A DNA stretch of 64,000 nucleotides from Streptomyces dangxiongensis (GTDB lineage: Bacteria; Actinomycetota; Actinomycetes; Streptomycetales; Streptomycetaceae): positions 2,852,001 to 2,916,000 of the forward strand of contig NZ_CP033073.1 of the NCBI RefSeq assembly GCF_003675325.1. The letters run 5' to 3'. Under the pieces are notes generated by a model. It did no database searches and was not told the origin of the DNA. It saw only the letters and a program-made list of their open reading frames with translations. A program made the position numbers and the translations under genes. Below are positions 44,407 to 52,448 of the stretch, one piece after another; within the stretch, counting starts at the first letter, position 1, and each line of letters opens with the position of its first letter.

Positions 44407-45605
44407 TCAGCTTGAATCCACCTGCTGATCGACTGCTGCTTCGTAGAAGGCGTCCGCGAGGGCGATGATGATCGAGTTGATGGCCGGCCCATCGGTGAAG
44501 AAGTAGTCGGCCATCGTGTTGTGGGCGTCCTGGTTGTCTGCGACTGCCTCCGTAACGGCCGCTTGGAAGTCTGGTGACTCCAGGAACTCCTTCTTGGAGT
44601 TCGCCTTGGTCTGCTTGACCAGGTTCGGGTCATCGAGCAACCGCTCGACGAGAACCTGCACGAACTCCCTGATCTGCGATGCGGTGAACGACTCGGCGCC
44701 GAAGAGGTCGTTCATCTTGTCTATGACGACCTGGAGCGCGACGTACTTCGGATCCTTCTTCGTGCCCGTGCCGGCAGCGCTGATGCCCTTCAGTTGCCCG
44801 TCGCCCACGAGCGAGATGTCGACCGAGATCGCCTTGTTGTGCTTGACCCCGACCAGCACCACGTCGGAGAGGTCCACGTCGGCCGCCCAGGCGGACTCGG
44901 CGATGACCTTCTCCAGCAGGCGCGGGAAGATCGACAGCATCTCCATGCAGGGATCGCCGTAGTCGACGATCTGGGACATGAAGTCATAGAGCCGTACGTA
45001 GGTGGAGACGTCCTTGCGGAACAGGTCGAGCGCCTGGAGCGCGACCTTGTCCTCATCCTCGATCGCTCGCGCATAGCGGCGCCGGAAGTCGTGCTGCGCC
45101 GGGCTGATCGCCGCCGAGAGCGCGTTGTTGCCCTTCCGGGTCACCCACAGCCCGGCGACCTTACGGACATCGTCCTCGGTGTAGATTCCGGCCTGGGCAA
45201 GCTTGTTGGCCAGGTGGACGACGACGTACGGATCGGTCTCGGTCTCCAGGGTCGCGTTCTTGGAGTACGGCTCGAGGCGGCCTTGATGTCCTCGGGCTTG
45301 TTGGCGAAGTCGATGACGAACGTCTTGCACTTCCACTCTCCACCAGCAGTGCGGTGAGTGCGGTTGAGCCGCGAAAGCGTCTGCACCGCAGCGACCCCTG
45401 ACAGCTTCTTGTCGACGTACATCGCCGAGAGCAGGGGCTGATCGAAGCCGGTCTGGAAATTGTTGGCGACCAGCATGATCTTGTACGTATCACCCTTGAA
45501 GGCAGCCGCCGGATCAGCTCCGGAGCCGGGGTTCATGTCGGCCTCGGTGAACTCGTCGTCCTTCGACGGCTGCGGCCCCCAGTCGCTGTGCCACGTCTCG
45601 CCCTC
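44407..45605 (-). pseudogene. Broken type I restriction enzyme R subunit (hsdR), C-terminal part
   Basis: Two minus-strand frames together make the C-terminal third of an HsdR-like helicase/nuclease subunit. The upstream piece (about 45605-45270) has MLVANNFQTGFDQPLLSAMY and QTLSRLNRTH, which are helicase motifs V-VI. The downstream piece (about 45290-44407) has the C-terminal helical domain. The frame shifts at about 45270-45290, and everything 5' of about 45605, including the nuclease and Walker motifs, is missing. No hsdM or hsdS is present. It is inactive. Confidence 0.8.
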
Positions 45606-45661
45606 GGCCCAACGGAGAGCCGGGCGTCTCGGCCCGCTTCTCCTTCAGTCGCCGCAAGGGC

Positions 45662-46555
45662 ATGCCGGCCGAGCGGCCCAGCGTCGACGAGCTGCTGGCC
45701 GTCTTCGACCGGCACACCCCTCCCGTCCGCACCGCGCTGGACACGGAGGGCGAATGGACCTTCGTGGTCGCCCTTGGGGACATGCAGCTCGGCAAGCTCG
45801 ACGGCGACGGCCCCGAAGGCACGCTGCGCCGGGCGATGGACTGCATCGACAAGGCTGCCGACCTGCTGTCCGAGTACCGCATGCGCTTCACCATCGACCA
45901 CGTTCACCTGGCCTGGCTGGGTGACCATGTCGAGGGCTTCGTCTCCCAGGGCGGAGCGAACACCTGGAGAACGCAGCTCACCCTCACCGAGCAGATCCGG
46001 CTGACCCGGCGCCTGATGGCGCACGCGGTGCTGAAGCTCGCCCCGCTCGCCTCCCGGCTGACGGTCGTCGCTGTCCCCGGCAACCACGGTGAAGCCGTCC
46101 GCCCGAACGGCCGGGGCGTCACCCGCTACGACGACAGCCACGACACCGACGCCCTGATCTCGGTCGCCGAGGCCCTCACCCTCGCGGGCGAGGAGTACGC
46201 GCACGTCGAGGTGTTCGTCCCCGACTCGGACGAGCTGACCGTGGTCGTCGAGTGCTCGGGAACCGTGATCGCCCATGCTCATGGCCATCAGTGGCGCAGC
46301 GGAAAGCACTTCGAATGGCGGAAGGGGCAGAGCTTCGACAAGACCTCGGCCATGCACCAGGCCGACGTCCTGCTGGCCGGCCATCTGCATCACGAACACG
46401 TGGACACCGACGGGCCGCGCACGTTCATTCAGATTCCCGCCATGGAGTCCGAATCGACCTGGTGGCGGCACCGCACCGGCACCCGGGGCGCTCCGGGCCT
46501 GATGGTCATGGTCACCAAGGACGGCGAGGTCCCGGTGAAGGAGGTCGTCCGATGA
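45662..46555 (+). CDS. Calcineurin-like metallophosphoesterase, phage type
   Basis: Protein of 297 residues from ATG 45662, with all metallophosphoesterase motifs: LGDMQLGK, WLGDHVEG, VPGNHGEA, AHAHGHQW and AGHLHHEH. Similar proteins are common in actinophage and prophage replication regions. The open frame continues upstream in phase (GEPGVSARFSFSRRKG) to about 45605, where it meets the hsdR relic. The original N-terminal domain has therefore probably been lost in that rearrangement. It overlaps the next gene by ATGA. Residual activity is possible. Confidence 0.8.
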   Translation: MPAERPSVDELLAVFDRHTPPVRTALDTEGEWTFVVALGDMQLGKLDGDGPEGTLRRAMDCIDKAADLLSEYRMRFTIDHVHLAWLGDHVEGFVSQGGANTWRTQLTLTEQIRLTRRLMAHAVLKLAPLASRLTVVAVPGNHGEAVRPNGRGVTRYDDSHDTDALISVAEALTLAGEEYAHVEVFVPDSDELTVVVECSGTVIAHAHGHQWRSGKHFEWRKGQSFDKTSAMHQADVLLAGHLHHEHVDTDGPRTFIQIPAMESESTWWRHRTGTRGAPGLMVMVTKDGEVPVKEVVR

Positions 46556-46899
46556 CGATCTCGCTCGTGGACATCGACCAGCCGCAGCGACCTGCCACGG
46601 CCGACTGGACCATCCTGGCCGAGCCGCAGGTGGAGAGCGTGTGCCGCGCAGTGGCGCGCGGCTTCTCGCGGGACTACGGGCTGACGCTGGAGTACGAGGA
46701 CGCCTTGCAGGAGGCCGTCATCGTCGCCGCCGAGCGTGCCTCCTACGTGCGCCAGCTCCTCACCGATGGCGGGGCCGGCCTGCTGCACCGCTGGCTCTCG
46801 CAGAGGCTCCGCGACCGGTGGCTGACCGAGGCGAAGCACCGCTCCGCTCACGTGTCGTACGAGGCCGCGCGCAACGCTGCCGAAAGGGGTGGCGGGTGA
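46552..46899 (+). CDS. Phage-like hypothetical protein, possibly sigma region 2-like
   Basis: Protein of 115 residues with ATG start overlapping the phosphoesterase stop. The central helical stretch (VCRAVARGFSRDYGLTLEYE, then DALQEAVIVAA) has the spacing of the sigma-70 region 2 helix pair, in which a DxxQE motif is typical. The remainder is basic (LSQRLRDRWLTEAKHR). The resemblance is weak and only by eye. Its stop overlaps the start of the next gene, whose product looks like a sigma region 4. Confidence 0.55.
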   Translation: MTISLVDIDQPQRPATADWTILAEPQVESVCRAVARGFSRDYGLTLEYEDALQEAVIVAAERASYVRQLLTDGGAGLLHRWLSQRLRDRWLTEAKHRSAHVSYEAARNAAERGGG

Positions 46900-47282
46900 C
46901 CCTGTACGACCGGGCCCTGGTCGAGCACCTGCTCCCGGCGGTGTGGGACGACGAGGCGGCGTACGGAATCCGCAACCCCACGGCCCCGGACGCAGACATG
47001 CCCAAGGGCAGCGTCGACCCCAAGACGGCGACCCTGCTGTTCGCTCATTTGGCCGACATACGGCGAGGCTGGGTTACGGCGCCGCTCACTCTCGAAGAGC
47101 GCCAGGCCCTCGTCCTGCGCTACGGCGTCGACCTCCCGGACACCGAGGCCGGCACCCTCCAAGGAGTGACGGACCGGGCCGTCCGCTACCGGCTCGAACG
47201 CGGGGTCGGGAAGATCGCGGCACACCTCAACGGGCGCGAGTACGTGGACGGATACGACTCGCTCGGCCATGACGATGCGTAG
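46896..47282 (+). CDS. Phage-like hypothetical protein with C-terminal helix-turn-helix
   Basis: Protein of 128 residues, GTG start inside a GTGA overlap. The C-terminal half (LTLEERQALVLRYGVDLPDT through AVRYRLERGVGKIAAHL) follows the pattern of a sigma region 4 or LuxR-like helix-turn-helix. The N-terminal half has no recognisable motif. Together with the preceding gene it could form a two-piece sigma-like factor or a phage late regulator. Both proposals are inference. Confidence 0.6.
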   Translation: MTLYDRALVEHLLPAVWDDEAAYGIRNPTAPDADMPKGSVDPKTATLLFAHLADIRRGWVTAPLTLEERQALVLRYGVDLPDTEAGTLQGVTDRAVRYRLERGVGKIAAHLNGREYVDGYDSLGHDDA

Positions 47283-47426
47283 GTAGGGAGGGGTAAGAGG
47301 GCTCCCGAGAGCGAGGTGAGGGCGCGGGTCAGGCCAGCGATTGCATCCAGCCACCGCCGGAAAGCTGTGGCTGACCCGCTCCTCGTCACCTTGATCCACG
47401 GCGCGTAGGTTCGCCTCACGAAGTGC

Positions 47427-47483
47427 TGGCAAGTTTGGGCAAGTTCCTCGCTCTCCAGCGAGGGCGCAGGCAAGCTCTGGCAC
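47427..47483. promoter_or_regulatory. Array of GGCAAGT motifs upstream of the DUF6879/XRE set
   Basis: TGGCAAGT (47427-47434), GGCAAGT (47438-47444), GGCAAGC (47469-47475) and TGGCAC (47478-47483) lie in the gap before the small gene at 47516. The same motif recurs as an inverted pair before the gene at 49242. This suggests a common regulator, most likely the XRE protein encoded between them. Confidence 0.6.
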
Positions 47484-47515
47484 GGGAAGCGTAACCGGCG
47501 ACGGAGGAGGACATC

Positions 47516-47785
47516 ATGGCCCTGCGCATGCTCGGTAAGGACCCGAACAGCCCTGACGGCAACTCGCCCACCATCTACGTGGACGAGGAGACGGACAGGT
47601 ACCTCGTCCAGGGGTACAAGGTTCTGGACGAGGGGCGGCTCAAGCAGTTGAACCTCCCCGCGCACGAGGGGGCGGTTGAGATCCCCCGCTATATGGTGCA
47701 GTTCTTCCTGGCAGAGGACAGGGAGACCGCCACCAAGGACGCCGAGCCGGAGGAGGAGAAGGTTGTCGAGTCCCCCGACGTTTAA
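47516..47785 (+). CDS. Conserved hypothetical protein of the DUF6879/XRE set
   Basis: Protein of 89 residues, ATG 47516 preceded by GGAGGAGGACATC, a strong ribosome site. Readable segments are NSPTIYVDEETDRYLVQGYK and VEIPRYMVQFFL; the tail is acidic (DAEPEEEKVVE). I know it only as a recurrent small protein encoded before DUF6879 and XRE genes in Streptomyces. It overlaps the next gene by 23 nt in another frame, so translation is coupled. Function unknown. Confidence 0.8.
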   Translation: MALRMLGKDPNSPDGNSPTIYVDEETDRYLVQGYKVLDEGRLKQLNLPAHEGAVEIPRYMVQFFLAEDRETATKDAEPEEEKVVESPDV

Positions 47786-48275
47786 GGAGCTGTTCCGCGA
47801 CTGCCAGCGGACGGCTGTTCACCTGGAAGCCCGCGACGCCTACAGCAAGACGGACTCCGCCTTCGTTGACTGGAAGGCCGGCAAGTCCATCGACCCGGCC
47901 AAGCGCTGGGCCGCCTGGCACGCCATCGTCTCGGAGGCTGTCTCGCGAGGTGTCGAGGTGCGTCGAGCCCGCATCGTGTCGACGCCCGTGAGCGAGTACA
48001 TCCGCTTCGAGCACGAGGTGACCGAGGGGCTGAACGTCGCGGCGGGTGAGCAGGTGCGATGGCTTCCCCGGCGAAACGCCTCGGATCTGCTTCTTCCGGG
48101 GAACGACTTCTGGCTGTTCGATTCCCGGCTGCTGTACCTGAACCACTTTGACGGCGAAGGCGAGCCCACAGAGCCCGAGATCACCGAAGACCCGGAGATC
48201 GCGAAACTCTGCGATACGGCTTTCGAGGCCGTATGGAATCGGGCAACGCCACACGCAGAGTTCGCAGCGTACTGA
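47763..48275 (+). CDS. DUF6879-family protein
   Basis: Protein of 170 residues. TTG 47763 gives MSSPPTFKELFRDCQRTAVH with a GGAGGAGAAGG sequence just upstream. The family pattern includes HLEARDAYS, SEYIRFEHEVTEGLNVAAGE and the C-terminal FDSRLLYLNHFDGEG. Genes of this family in Streptomyces sit beside XRE/DUF5753 regulators and are thought to be part of their signalling modules. The biochemical role is unknown. It is followed 28 nt later by the XRE gene. Confidence 0.8.
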   Translation: MSSPPTFKELFRDCQRTAVHLEARDAYSKTDSAFVDWKAGKSIDPAKRWAAWHAIVSEAVSRGVEVRRARIVSTPVSEYIRFEHEVTEGLNVAAGEQVRWLPRRNASDLLLPGNDFWLFDSRLLYLNHFDGEGEPTEPEITEDPEIAKLCDTAFEAVWNRATPHAEFAAY

Positions 48276-48303
48276 ACACTCCGCATAGGACCGTCACCCC
48301 AAA

Positions 48304-49149
48304 ATGAAACCGCCAGCATCTTCGAGCGCACAAGAAGCCCGAAAGGCGCTCGGGAAACGTCTCGCAGAGATCCGGGAAGCAGCCGGACTCACAAAGCGAG
48401 CACTTTCCGCAAAACTGGACTGGCATGAGTCGAAGGCTTCGCGCTTCGAGAGCGGAACACGCGCGCCCTCGGAGCGCGACCTTCGTGCTTGGTGCAGAGT
48501 CTGCGAGGCAGACAGCCTGGCGGACGATCTCGTCAAGACGGCCCGCGGAATCGAGGGCATGTACGTCGAGTGGCACAAGATGGAGGGCGACGGGCTCAAG
48601 TGGGCACAGGAGTCCGCCCTCCCCCTCTGGGAGCGAACACAGCACTTCCGGTTCTATTCGCCGTCGCTCATCCCTGGGCCCGTGCAAACTGCTTCCTACA
48701 TCAAGGCGTTGCTAACCTCCATCCGTAACCGTCGCGGCTTGATCGACGACGTAGACGCGGCTGTCGAGGTCCGCCTAGAGAAGCAGAAGATCGTCTATAC
48801 GCCGCGCACGTTCGTCATCCTTCTGGAGGAGAGCGCCCTCTATAACCGCATCGGCGGGACGGACGTGATGGCCGGCCAACTCGGCTATCTGATCAGCGCT
48901 ATGGCCTTGCCCACGGTGAGCATCGGCATCATTCCCCGCGACATCGACCGCCCACTCATGCCCGTCGAGGGCTTTTTCATGTTCGACGACCACACCGTCA
49001 AGGTCGAACTGGTGTCGGCGCATCTAACGGTCGTACAGAAGCACGAACTTGCCATGTATGCCAGAACGTTCACGGAGCTGCACGAACATGCCGTCATTGG
49101 CAGCGCTGCGCGTGAACTCATCACCCGCGCCATCGAATCTCAAGGGTGA
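48304..49149 (+). CDS. XRE-family regulator with DUF5753 domain
   Basis: Regulator of 281 residues. The helix-turn-helix lies at about 15-70 (LGKRLAEIREAAGLTKRALS, KLDWHESKASRFESGTR). The C-terminal DUF5753 domain (about 100-275) contains PSLIPGPVQTASYIKALL and VLEES-like FVILLEESALYNRIGG. This architecture belongs to the WhiJ-like family of Streptomyces regulators, usually paired with small DUF397 or DUF6879-type partners. It probably binds the GGCAAGT motifs flanking this set, which is an inference from position. Confidence 0.9.
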   Translation: MKPPASSSAQEARKALGKRLAEIREAAGLTKRALSAKLDWHESKASRFESGTRAPSERDLRAWCRVCEADSLADDLVKTARGIEGMYVEWHKMEGDGLKWAQESALPLWERTQHFRFYSPSLIPGPVQTASYIKALLTSIRNRRGLIDDVDAAVEVRLEKQKIVYTPRTFVILLEESALYNRIGGTDVMAGQLGYLISAMALPTVSIGIIPRDIDRPLMPVEGFFMFDDHTVKVELVSAHLTVVQKHELAMYARTFTELHEHAVIGSAARELITRAIESQG

Positions 49150-49154
49150 ACGTC

Positions 49155-49189
49155 TGGCAAGTTCCGGCACATTCCTGGAGTACTTGCCA
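49155..49189. promoter_or_regulatory. Inverted TGGCAAGT/ACTTGCCA pair upstream of the murein-enzyme operon
   Basis: TGGCAAGT (49155-49162) and its perfect complement ACTTGCCA (49182-49189) are separated by 19 bp, in the 90-bp gap between the XRE gene and the gene at 49242. The same 8-mer occurs before 47516. It is a candidate operator for the neighbouring XRE regulator. Confidence 0.65.
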
Positions 49190-49241
49190 CCCCCCTCTCT
49201 AACTTTGTTGGCACGGCATAAGGCGTGCACCGGAGGGGCCA

Positions 49242-49625
49242 ATGAAGGTGGCAAGTACGGGCAAGGCAAGGGAGTTGGCCGAAGTTTCAGAGGAGAACGG
49301 CGGGATTAGCGTCACGGAGATCACTTCGCTGACCGATACCGTTCTCGGATTTCGGCTGGGAACCACGACCCGCGCGCAGTTGGACCACTACGTGCCGCGC
49401 CTTGCCAAGGAGTTGAACGGCCTCCTTGGCAAGGACTTAGGGGCCGAGGACGACCCCGACGCACAGGAACTCGTCCGCAGGGCGACGCGGCTGGTTGAAC
49501 TCTCGGCCCGTCCCACCGCCGAGACCCCCACGTTCGGCACCTTCTTCTATCTCCGCGACATTGCCAACCTGTCGCGCCGCCTGCTGTGGCTCTACACGGA
49601 CCGGCATGGGCTGGGTGCGCCGTGA
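49242..49625 (+). CDS. Hypothetical protein at the head of the murein-enzyme run
   Basis: Protein of 127 residues. ATG 49242 has GGAGGGG upstream. Segments such as YVPRLAKELNGLLGKDLGAE and FYLRDIANLSRRLLWLYTDR suggest an all-helical fold. No motif is recognised. Its start codons overlap a further GGCAAGT-like stretch (GTGGCAAGTACGGGCAAGG). It is coupled by GTGA to the Nudix-like gene, and begins a run of nearly gap-free genes continuing to 53359. Confidence 0.75.
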   Translation: MKVASTGKARELAEVSEENGGISVTEITSLTDTVLGFRLGTTTRAQLDHYVPRLAKELNGLLGKDLGAEDDPDAQELVRRATRLVELSARPTAETPTFGTFFYLRDIANLSRRLLWLYTDRHGLGAP

Positions 49626-50164
49626 GTGTCAGAGAAGACCAGATCATCCGAGAGCTGTCCCACTACATACACGAACACCCCGACGAGAAGATGGCGCTGA
49701 TGCCGGTCTATGACGCAGCCGTTGATCACTCGCGGAACCGGGGCTGCACCCACGACCAGCGCTGCCCGCTCGTAATGGCAGGGGCCGTCGTCGTCGATGA
49801 ACAGGCTCGCGTCCTGTGCCTGCGACACGAAGGCGGCTACGCGCTCGCCGAGGCCGAGCCCGAGGATCAGGACAACTCCCTCAGCGAGGCCGCCTTACGC
49901 CTTCTGGCCGAGGAAGTCGGCGTCTGGGATGTGTGGACCGAGCCCGGCGCCGAGGGCCCGTTCCTGGTCGACGTGACGAGGCCGGGGCAGCACGGGTACG
50001 GACGCCGCCTCCGGGTCGGCATGCGCTACCTCTTCCGGGCCCACTCGGGCGCTGTCTTCCCCTCCATGATCGAAGCCGGTGCGGCAGCTTGGGTGCCTCT
50101 TCCCGAGATCGGCATCCCGTCAGTGCGCAGGCGCGTGGAGCACCACCTGATCGGAACCCGATGA
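49622..50164 (+). CDS. Nudix-fold protein with degenerate catalytic box
   Basis: Protein of 180 residues, GTG start coupled to the preceding gene. The fold is Nudix-like (MAGAVVVDEQARVLCLRHEG, LRLLAEEVGV, PFLVDVTRP, RYLFRAHSG). The box that should read G-x5-E-x7-REUxEExGU is incomplete: the leading glycine segment is replaced by EAEPEDQDNS and the REU by LRLL. It may bind rather than hydrolyse nucleotides. The N-terminal 45 residues, with HxxC-type residues in RGCTHDQRCPL, are extra. It is cotranscribed with the small membrane peptide downstream. Confidence 0.72.
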   Translation: MSVREDQIIRELSHYIHEHPDEKMALMPVYDAAVDHSRNRGCTHDQRCPLVMAGAVVVDEQARVLCLRHEGGYALAEAEPEDQDNSLSEAALRLLAEEVGVWDVWTEPGAEGPFLVDVTRPGQHGYGRRLRVGMRYLFRAHSGAVFPSMIEAGAAAWVPLPEIGIPSVRRRVEHHLIGTR

Positions 50165-50247
50165 GCCCTCGAAACCAGCAGATCTCCTACGTTCTCAGTC
50201 TTATCGCGATCGGCGGCTCCCTCCTCCTCGGCATCTGGAGGGGCTGA
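50161..50247 (+). CDS. 28-residue single-helix membrane peptide
   Basis: A short frame, MSPRNQQISYVLSLIAIGGS followed by LLLGIWRG, with a basic start and one hydrophobic helix. Its ATG overlaps the Nudix-like stop (ATGA) and its stop overlaps the next start (TGATG). This tight coupling on both sides makes translation likely despite the size. Role unknown; possible membrane tether or regulator. Confidence 0.65.
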   Translation: MSPRNQQISYVLSLIAIGGSLLLGIWRG

Positions 50248-50492
50248 TGTACCAGCCCAGAAGCGAAGAGCAGCCCTCTGAGCCCCCGCCGCCGGTCGGA
50301 ACCATGAAAGCCACCAGGACGCCGACCGATGTCCGCATAGGCGACTTCATCCTCATCGACGGCAGCTATCAGCGGGTCCGGGACATGAGGGCCGCGGGCA
50401 CCTCGGCCCACCGTGTTCTGCACTTCGTCGGACATGCACCGCTGATCATGCGCAAACCGCAGACCGTTTGCCGGCCGATCTCATCGCGCTGA
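50247..50492 (+). CDS. Hypothetical small protein
   Basis: Protein of 81 residues, ATG 50247 overlapping the preceding stop. It starts with a Pro/Glu-rich stretch (RSEEQPSEPPPPVG), then a beta-type segment DVRIGDFILIDGSYQRVRDM resembling small beta-barrel (KOW/OB-like) folds. No confident family. It lies 55 nt before the DapF-like gene and in the same transcription unit. Confidence 0.65.
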   Translation: MYQPRSEEQPSEPPPPVGTMKATRTPTDVRIGDFILIDGSYQRVRDMRAAGTSAHRVLHFVGHAPLIMRKPQTVCRPISSR

Positions 50493-50547
50493 GCAGCCGT
50501 TCGGCACCGCACCACCCATCCCATCTCATCACGCGAGGAGCTTTGCC

Positions 50548-51348
50548 ATGCGCTTTCGCAAGATCCACGGAGCGGGCAACGACTTCATCCTCTTCACGGA
50601 CCCCGGCCCGCGAGCTGGCACGGACTGGGCCAAGGAGGCGGAACGCCTCTGCGCCAGACGGACCGGAGTGGGTGCGGATGGCCTGGTCGTCAGCCGCTTC
50701 GTCAGCCCCACCTCCACGGTGCTCGATGTCGACTGCTTCAACGCGGACGGCTCGACCGCAACGATGTGCGGCAATGCGCTGCGCTGCGCGGCCTGGGCGG
50801 CCCAGTGCGACCAGGGCTTCCGAACCATGCAGCTCCGCATGGCCGGCGTCATGCACGAGGCCACCGTCGACGCCGACTCTGTCTGGGTCACGGCTGACGT
50901 GGGCGCCATCCAGCCCCGAGTCTTACAGACGGTCATCAACGGCAGGCCGACGTGGTTCGACAGCGCGCACACCGGCACGGAACACGTCGTCGCCGTCGTG
51001 GAGAACGTGGACGCCATCCACACCGAAGTGGTCGGCCGAGTCGTCCGGCACCACAAGAACGTGGCGCCGCTGGGTACGAACGTCAACTTCGTCCAGCACC
51101 TCGGCGGCCAGGCGCTCAAGATCCGCACCTACGAACGGGGCGTCGAGGCCGAGACCCTCTCCTGCGGCAGCGGAGCCGTCGCCGCCGTCGTCATCGCCAC
51201 CATGCGTGGCCTCGTCGCCAGGCGCGAGGTCACCGTCCACAACGAGGCCGGTGAGCCTCTCACCGTCCGTCCGCACGACGACCACCCGAATCGGGCCGCC
51301 TGGGTTGGCGGGCCGGTAACCCAAACCTTCGAAGGGGTACTCGCATGA
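50548..51348 (+). CDS. Diaminopimelate-epimerase-like enzyme (DapF family)
   Basis: PLP-independent amino acid epimerase of 266 residues. All catalytic landmarks are present: KIHGAGNDF, RRTGVGADGL, the first Cys in NADGSTATMCGNALRC, and the second in ETLSCGSGAVA. It should therefore be active, though the substrate could be DAP or another amino acid, as with DcsC of D-cycloserine biosynthesis. ATG 50548 has GAGGAG upstream. It is an extra copy inside an accessory block; housekeeping dapF would normally lie with miaA/hflX. It is coupled by ATGA to the Ddl-like ligase. Confidence 0.9.
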   Translation: MRFRKIHGAGNDFILFTDPGPRAGTDWAKEAERLCARRTGVGADGLVVSRFVSPTSTVLDVDCFNADGSTATMCGNALRCAAWAAQCDQGFRTMQLRMAGVMHEATVDADSVWVTADVGAIQPRVLQTVINGRPTWFDSAHTGTEHVVAVVENVDAIHTEVVGRVVRHHKNVAPLGTNVNFVQHLGGQALKIRTYERGVEAETLSCGSGAVAAVVIATMRGLVARREVTVHNEAGEPLTVRPHDDHPNRAAWVGGPVTQTFEGVLA

Positions 51349-52436
51349 CCCTCTTTCTCGACTCCAGCTCGAAGCAGGCGGCGCACAAGGCCACCGAGGA
51401 ACTCCGTGCGTGGAGGCAGAGCCGGCGGGGCCTGAGCGTCGCCCTCATCTACGGGCCGGTGTCCGCTGAAGACAGGCTCTACCACTCCAAGTGCCCCGTC
51501 GAGCAGCGGTCCGTGACCGCCCTGGGCGAGGCGCTGGAAGAGATCGGCGCGCGGTGGGACGTGCTGGACCCCACCCAGCCTGACTTCATCAGCGAGCTGG
51601 TCTCGTACGACGTGGCCCTCTCGAACCTGCACGGTCCCTACGGCGAAGACGGCCGCCTTCAGGGTCTGCTCGACTACCTTCGCGTGCCGTACTGCGGCAG
51701 CGGAGTCGCGGCCTCTGCGGTGGCCGCGGACAAGATCCTTTGCAAGCGGGTCATGCTGACCCTCGGCGTCCCGACGCCCGGCTGGCGCGTCTGGTCCGGC
51801 GGCCCGGTGAACTGGGCCAGCCAGGCCGTCATGGTGAAGCCGCCCTTCGGCGGGTCCAGCGTGGGCATGAGCCTCGTCCGCGACGCGGCCGACCTGCCCC
51901 GCGCCCTGGCGGAGGCCGCTGGCGAAAGCGGGGAAGAGGTACTCGTCGAGGACTACGTGATCGGCACCCCCGTGACCGTGGGCATGCTGGAGCTTCCCGG
52001 CGGCTCGGTCATCGTCTTCCCGCCGCTGACCACCGAGGCGACCGATGCCGAGTTCTACGACGCCGACACCAAACTCGACGTGGACTCCAAGGGCGCCGTC
52101 ACCGTCCGCGCCGCCGAGCTGGAGCCCGTAGCACTGAACCGGATCGCCAGGGACGCCCGGACCCTGTGGGACGGGATCGGGCTGCGCGGTTCGGCCCGCA
52201 TCGACTTCATCGTCACCGAGGACGGCGACGCCTACGTGCTGGAGGTCAACAGCACGCCGGGCATGTCCCGTGACAGCAACTTCGCGGTCGGGGCGGCGAT
52301 GGTCGGGCTCACGCACACGGACGTCGTACTGGCGATGCTTCACGAGGCCCTGGCCCGGCCGCCGTACGATGTCCCCCTGCCCACTCCCGTGTTCTCCAGC
52401 ACCACGGCGACGCGGGAGGCTGCCGTCTCCCTGTAG
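51345..52436 (+). CDS. D-Ala-D-Ala ligase-like ATP-grasp enzyme
   Basis: ATP-grasp ligase of 363 residues. Ddl landmarks are the ATP loop VMVKPPFGGSSVGMSLV, EDYVIGTPVTVGMLEL, and the metal-binding ARIDFIVTEDGDAYVLEVNS followed by TPGM. In the second motif the Glu usual in G-R/T-E of Ddl is Val (GTPVTV), and the N-terminal GGxSxEHxVS motif is replaced by YGPVSAEDRLYHSK. The amino acid pocket may therefore differ from that of Ddl. The product could be a D-Ala-D-X or other dipeptide. ATG overlaps the DapF-like stop. Confidence 0.88.
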   Translation: MTLFLDSSSKQAAHKATEELRAWRQSRRGLSVALIYGPVSAEDRLYHSKCPVEQRSVTALGEALEEIGARWDVLDPTQPDFISELVSYDVALSNLHGPYGEDGRLQGLLDYLRVPYCGSGVAASAVAADKILCKRVMLTLGVPTPGWRVWSGGPVNWASQAVMVKPPFGGSSVGMSLVRDAADLPRALAEAAGESGEEVLVEDYVIGTPVTVGMLELPGGSVIVFPPLTTEATDAEFYDADTKLDVDSKGAVTVRAAELEPVALNRIARDARTLWDGIGLRGSARIDFIVTEDGDAYVLEVNSTPGMSRDSNFAVGAAMVGLTHTDVVLAMLHEALARPPYDVPLPTPVFSSTTATREAAVSL

Positions 52437-52448
52437 GAGCACGCCACT

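Noticed and set aside
50548-52436. D-cycloserine biosynthesis cluster (DcsC/DcsG homologues)
   Set aside because: Epimerase and ATP-grasp folds match, but the arginase-like, O-acetylserine sulfhydrylase-like, homoserine acetyltransferase-like and haem-protein genes are all missing.
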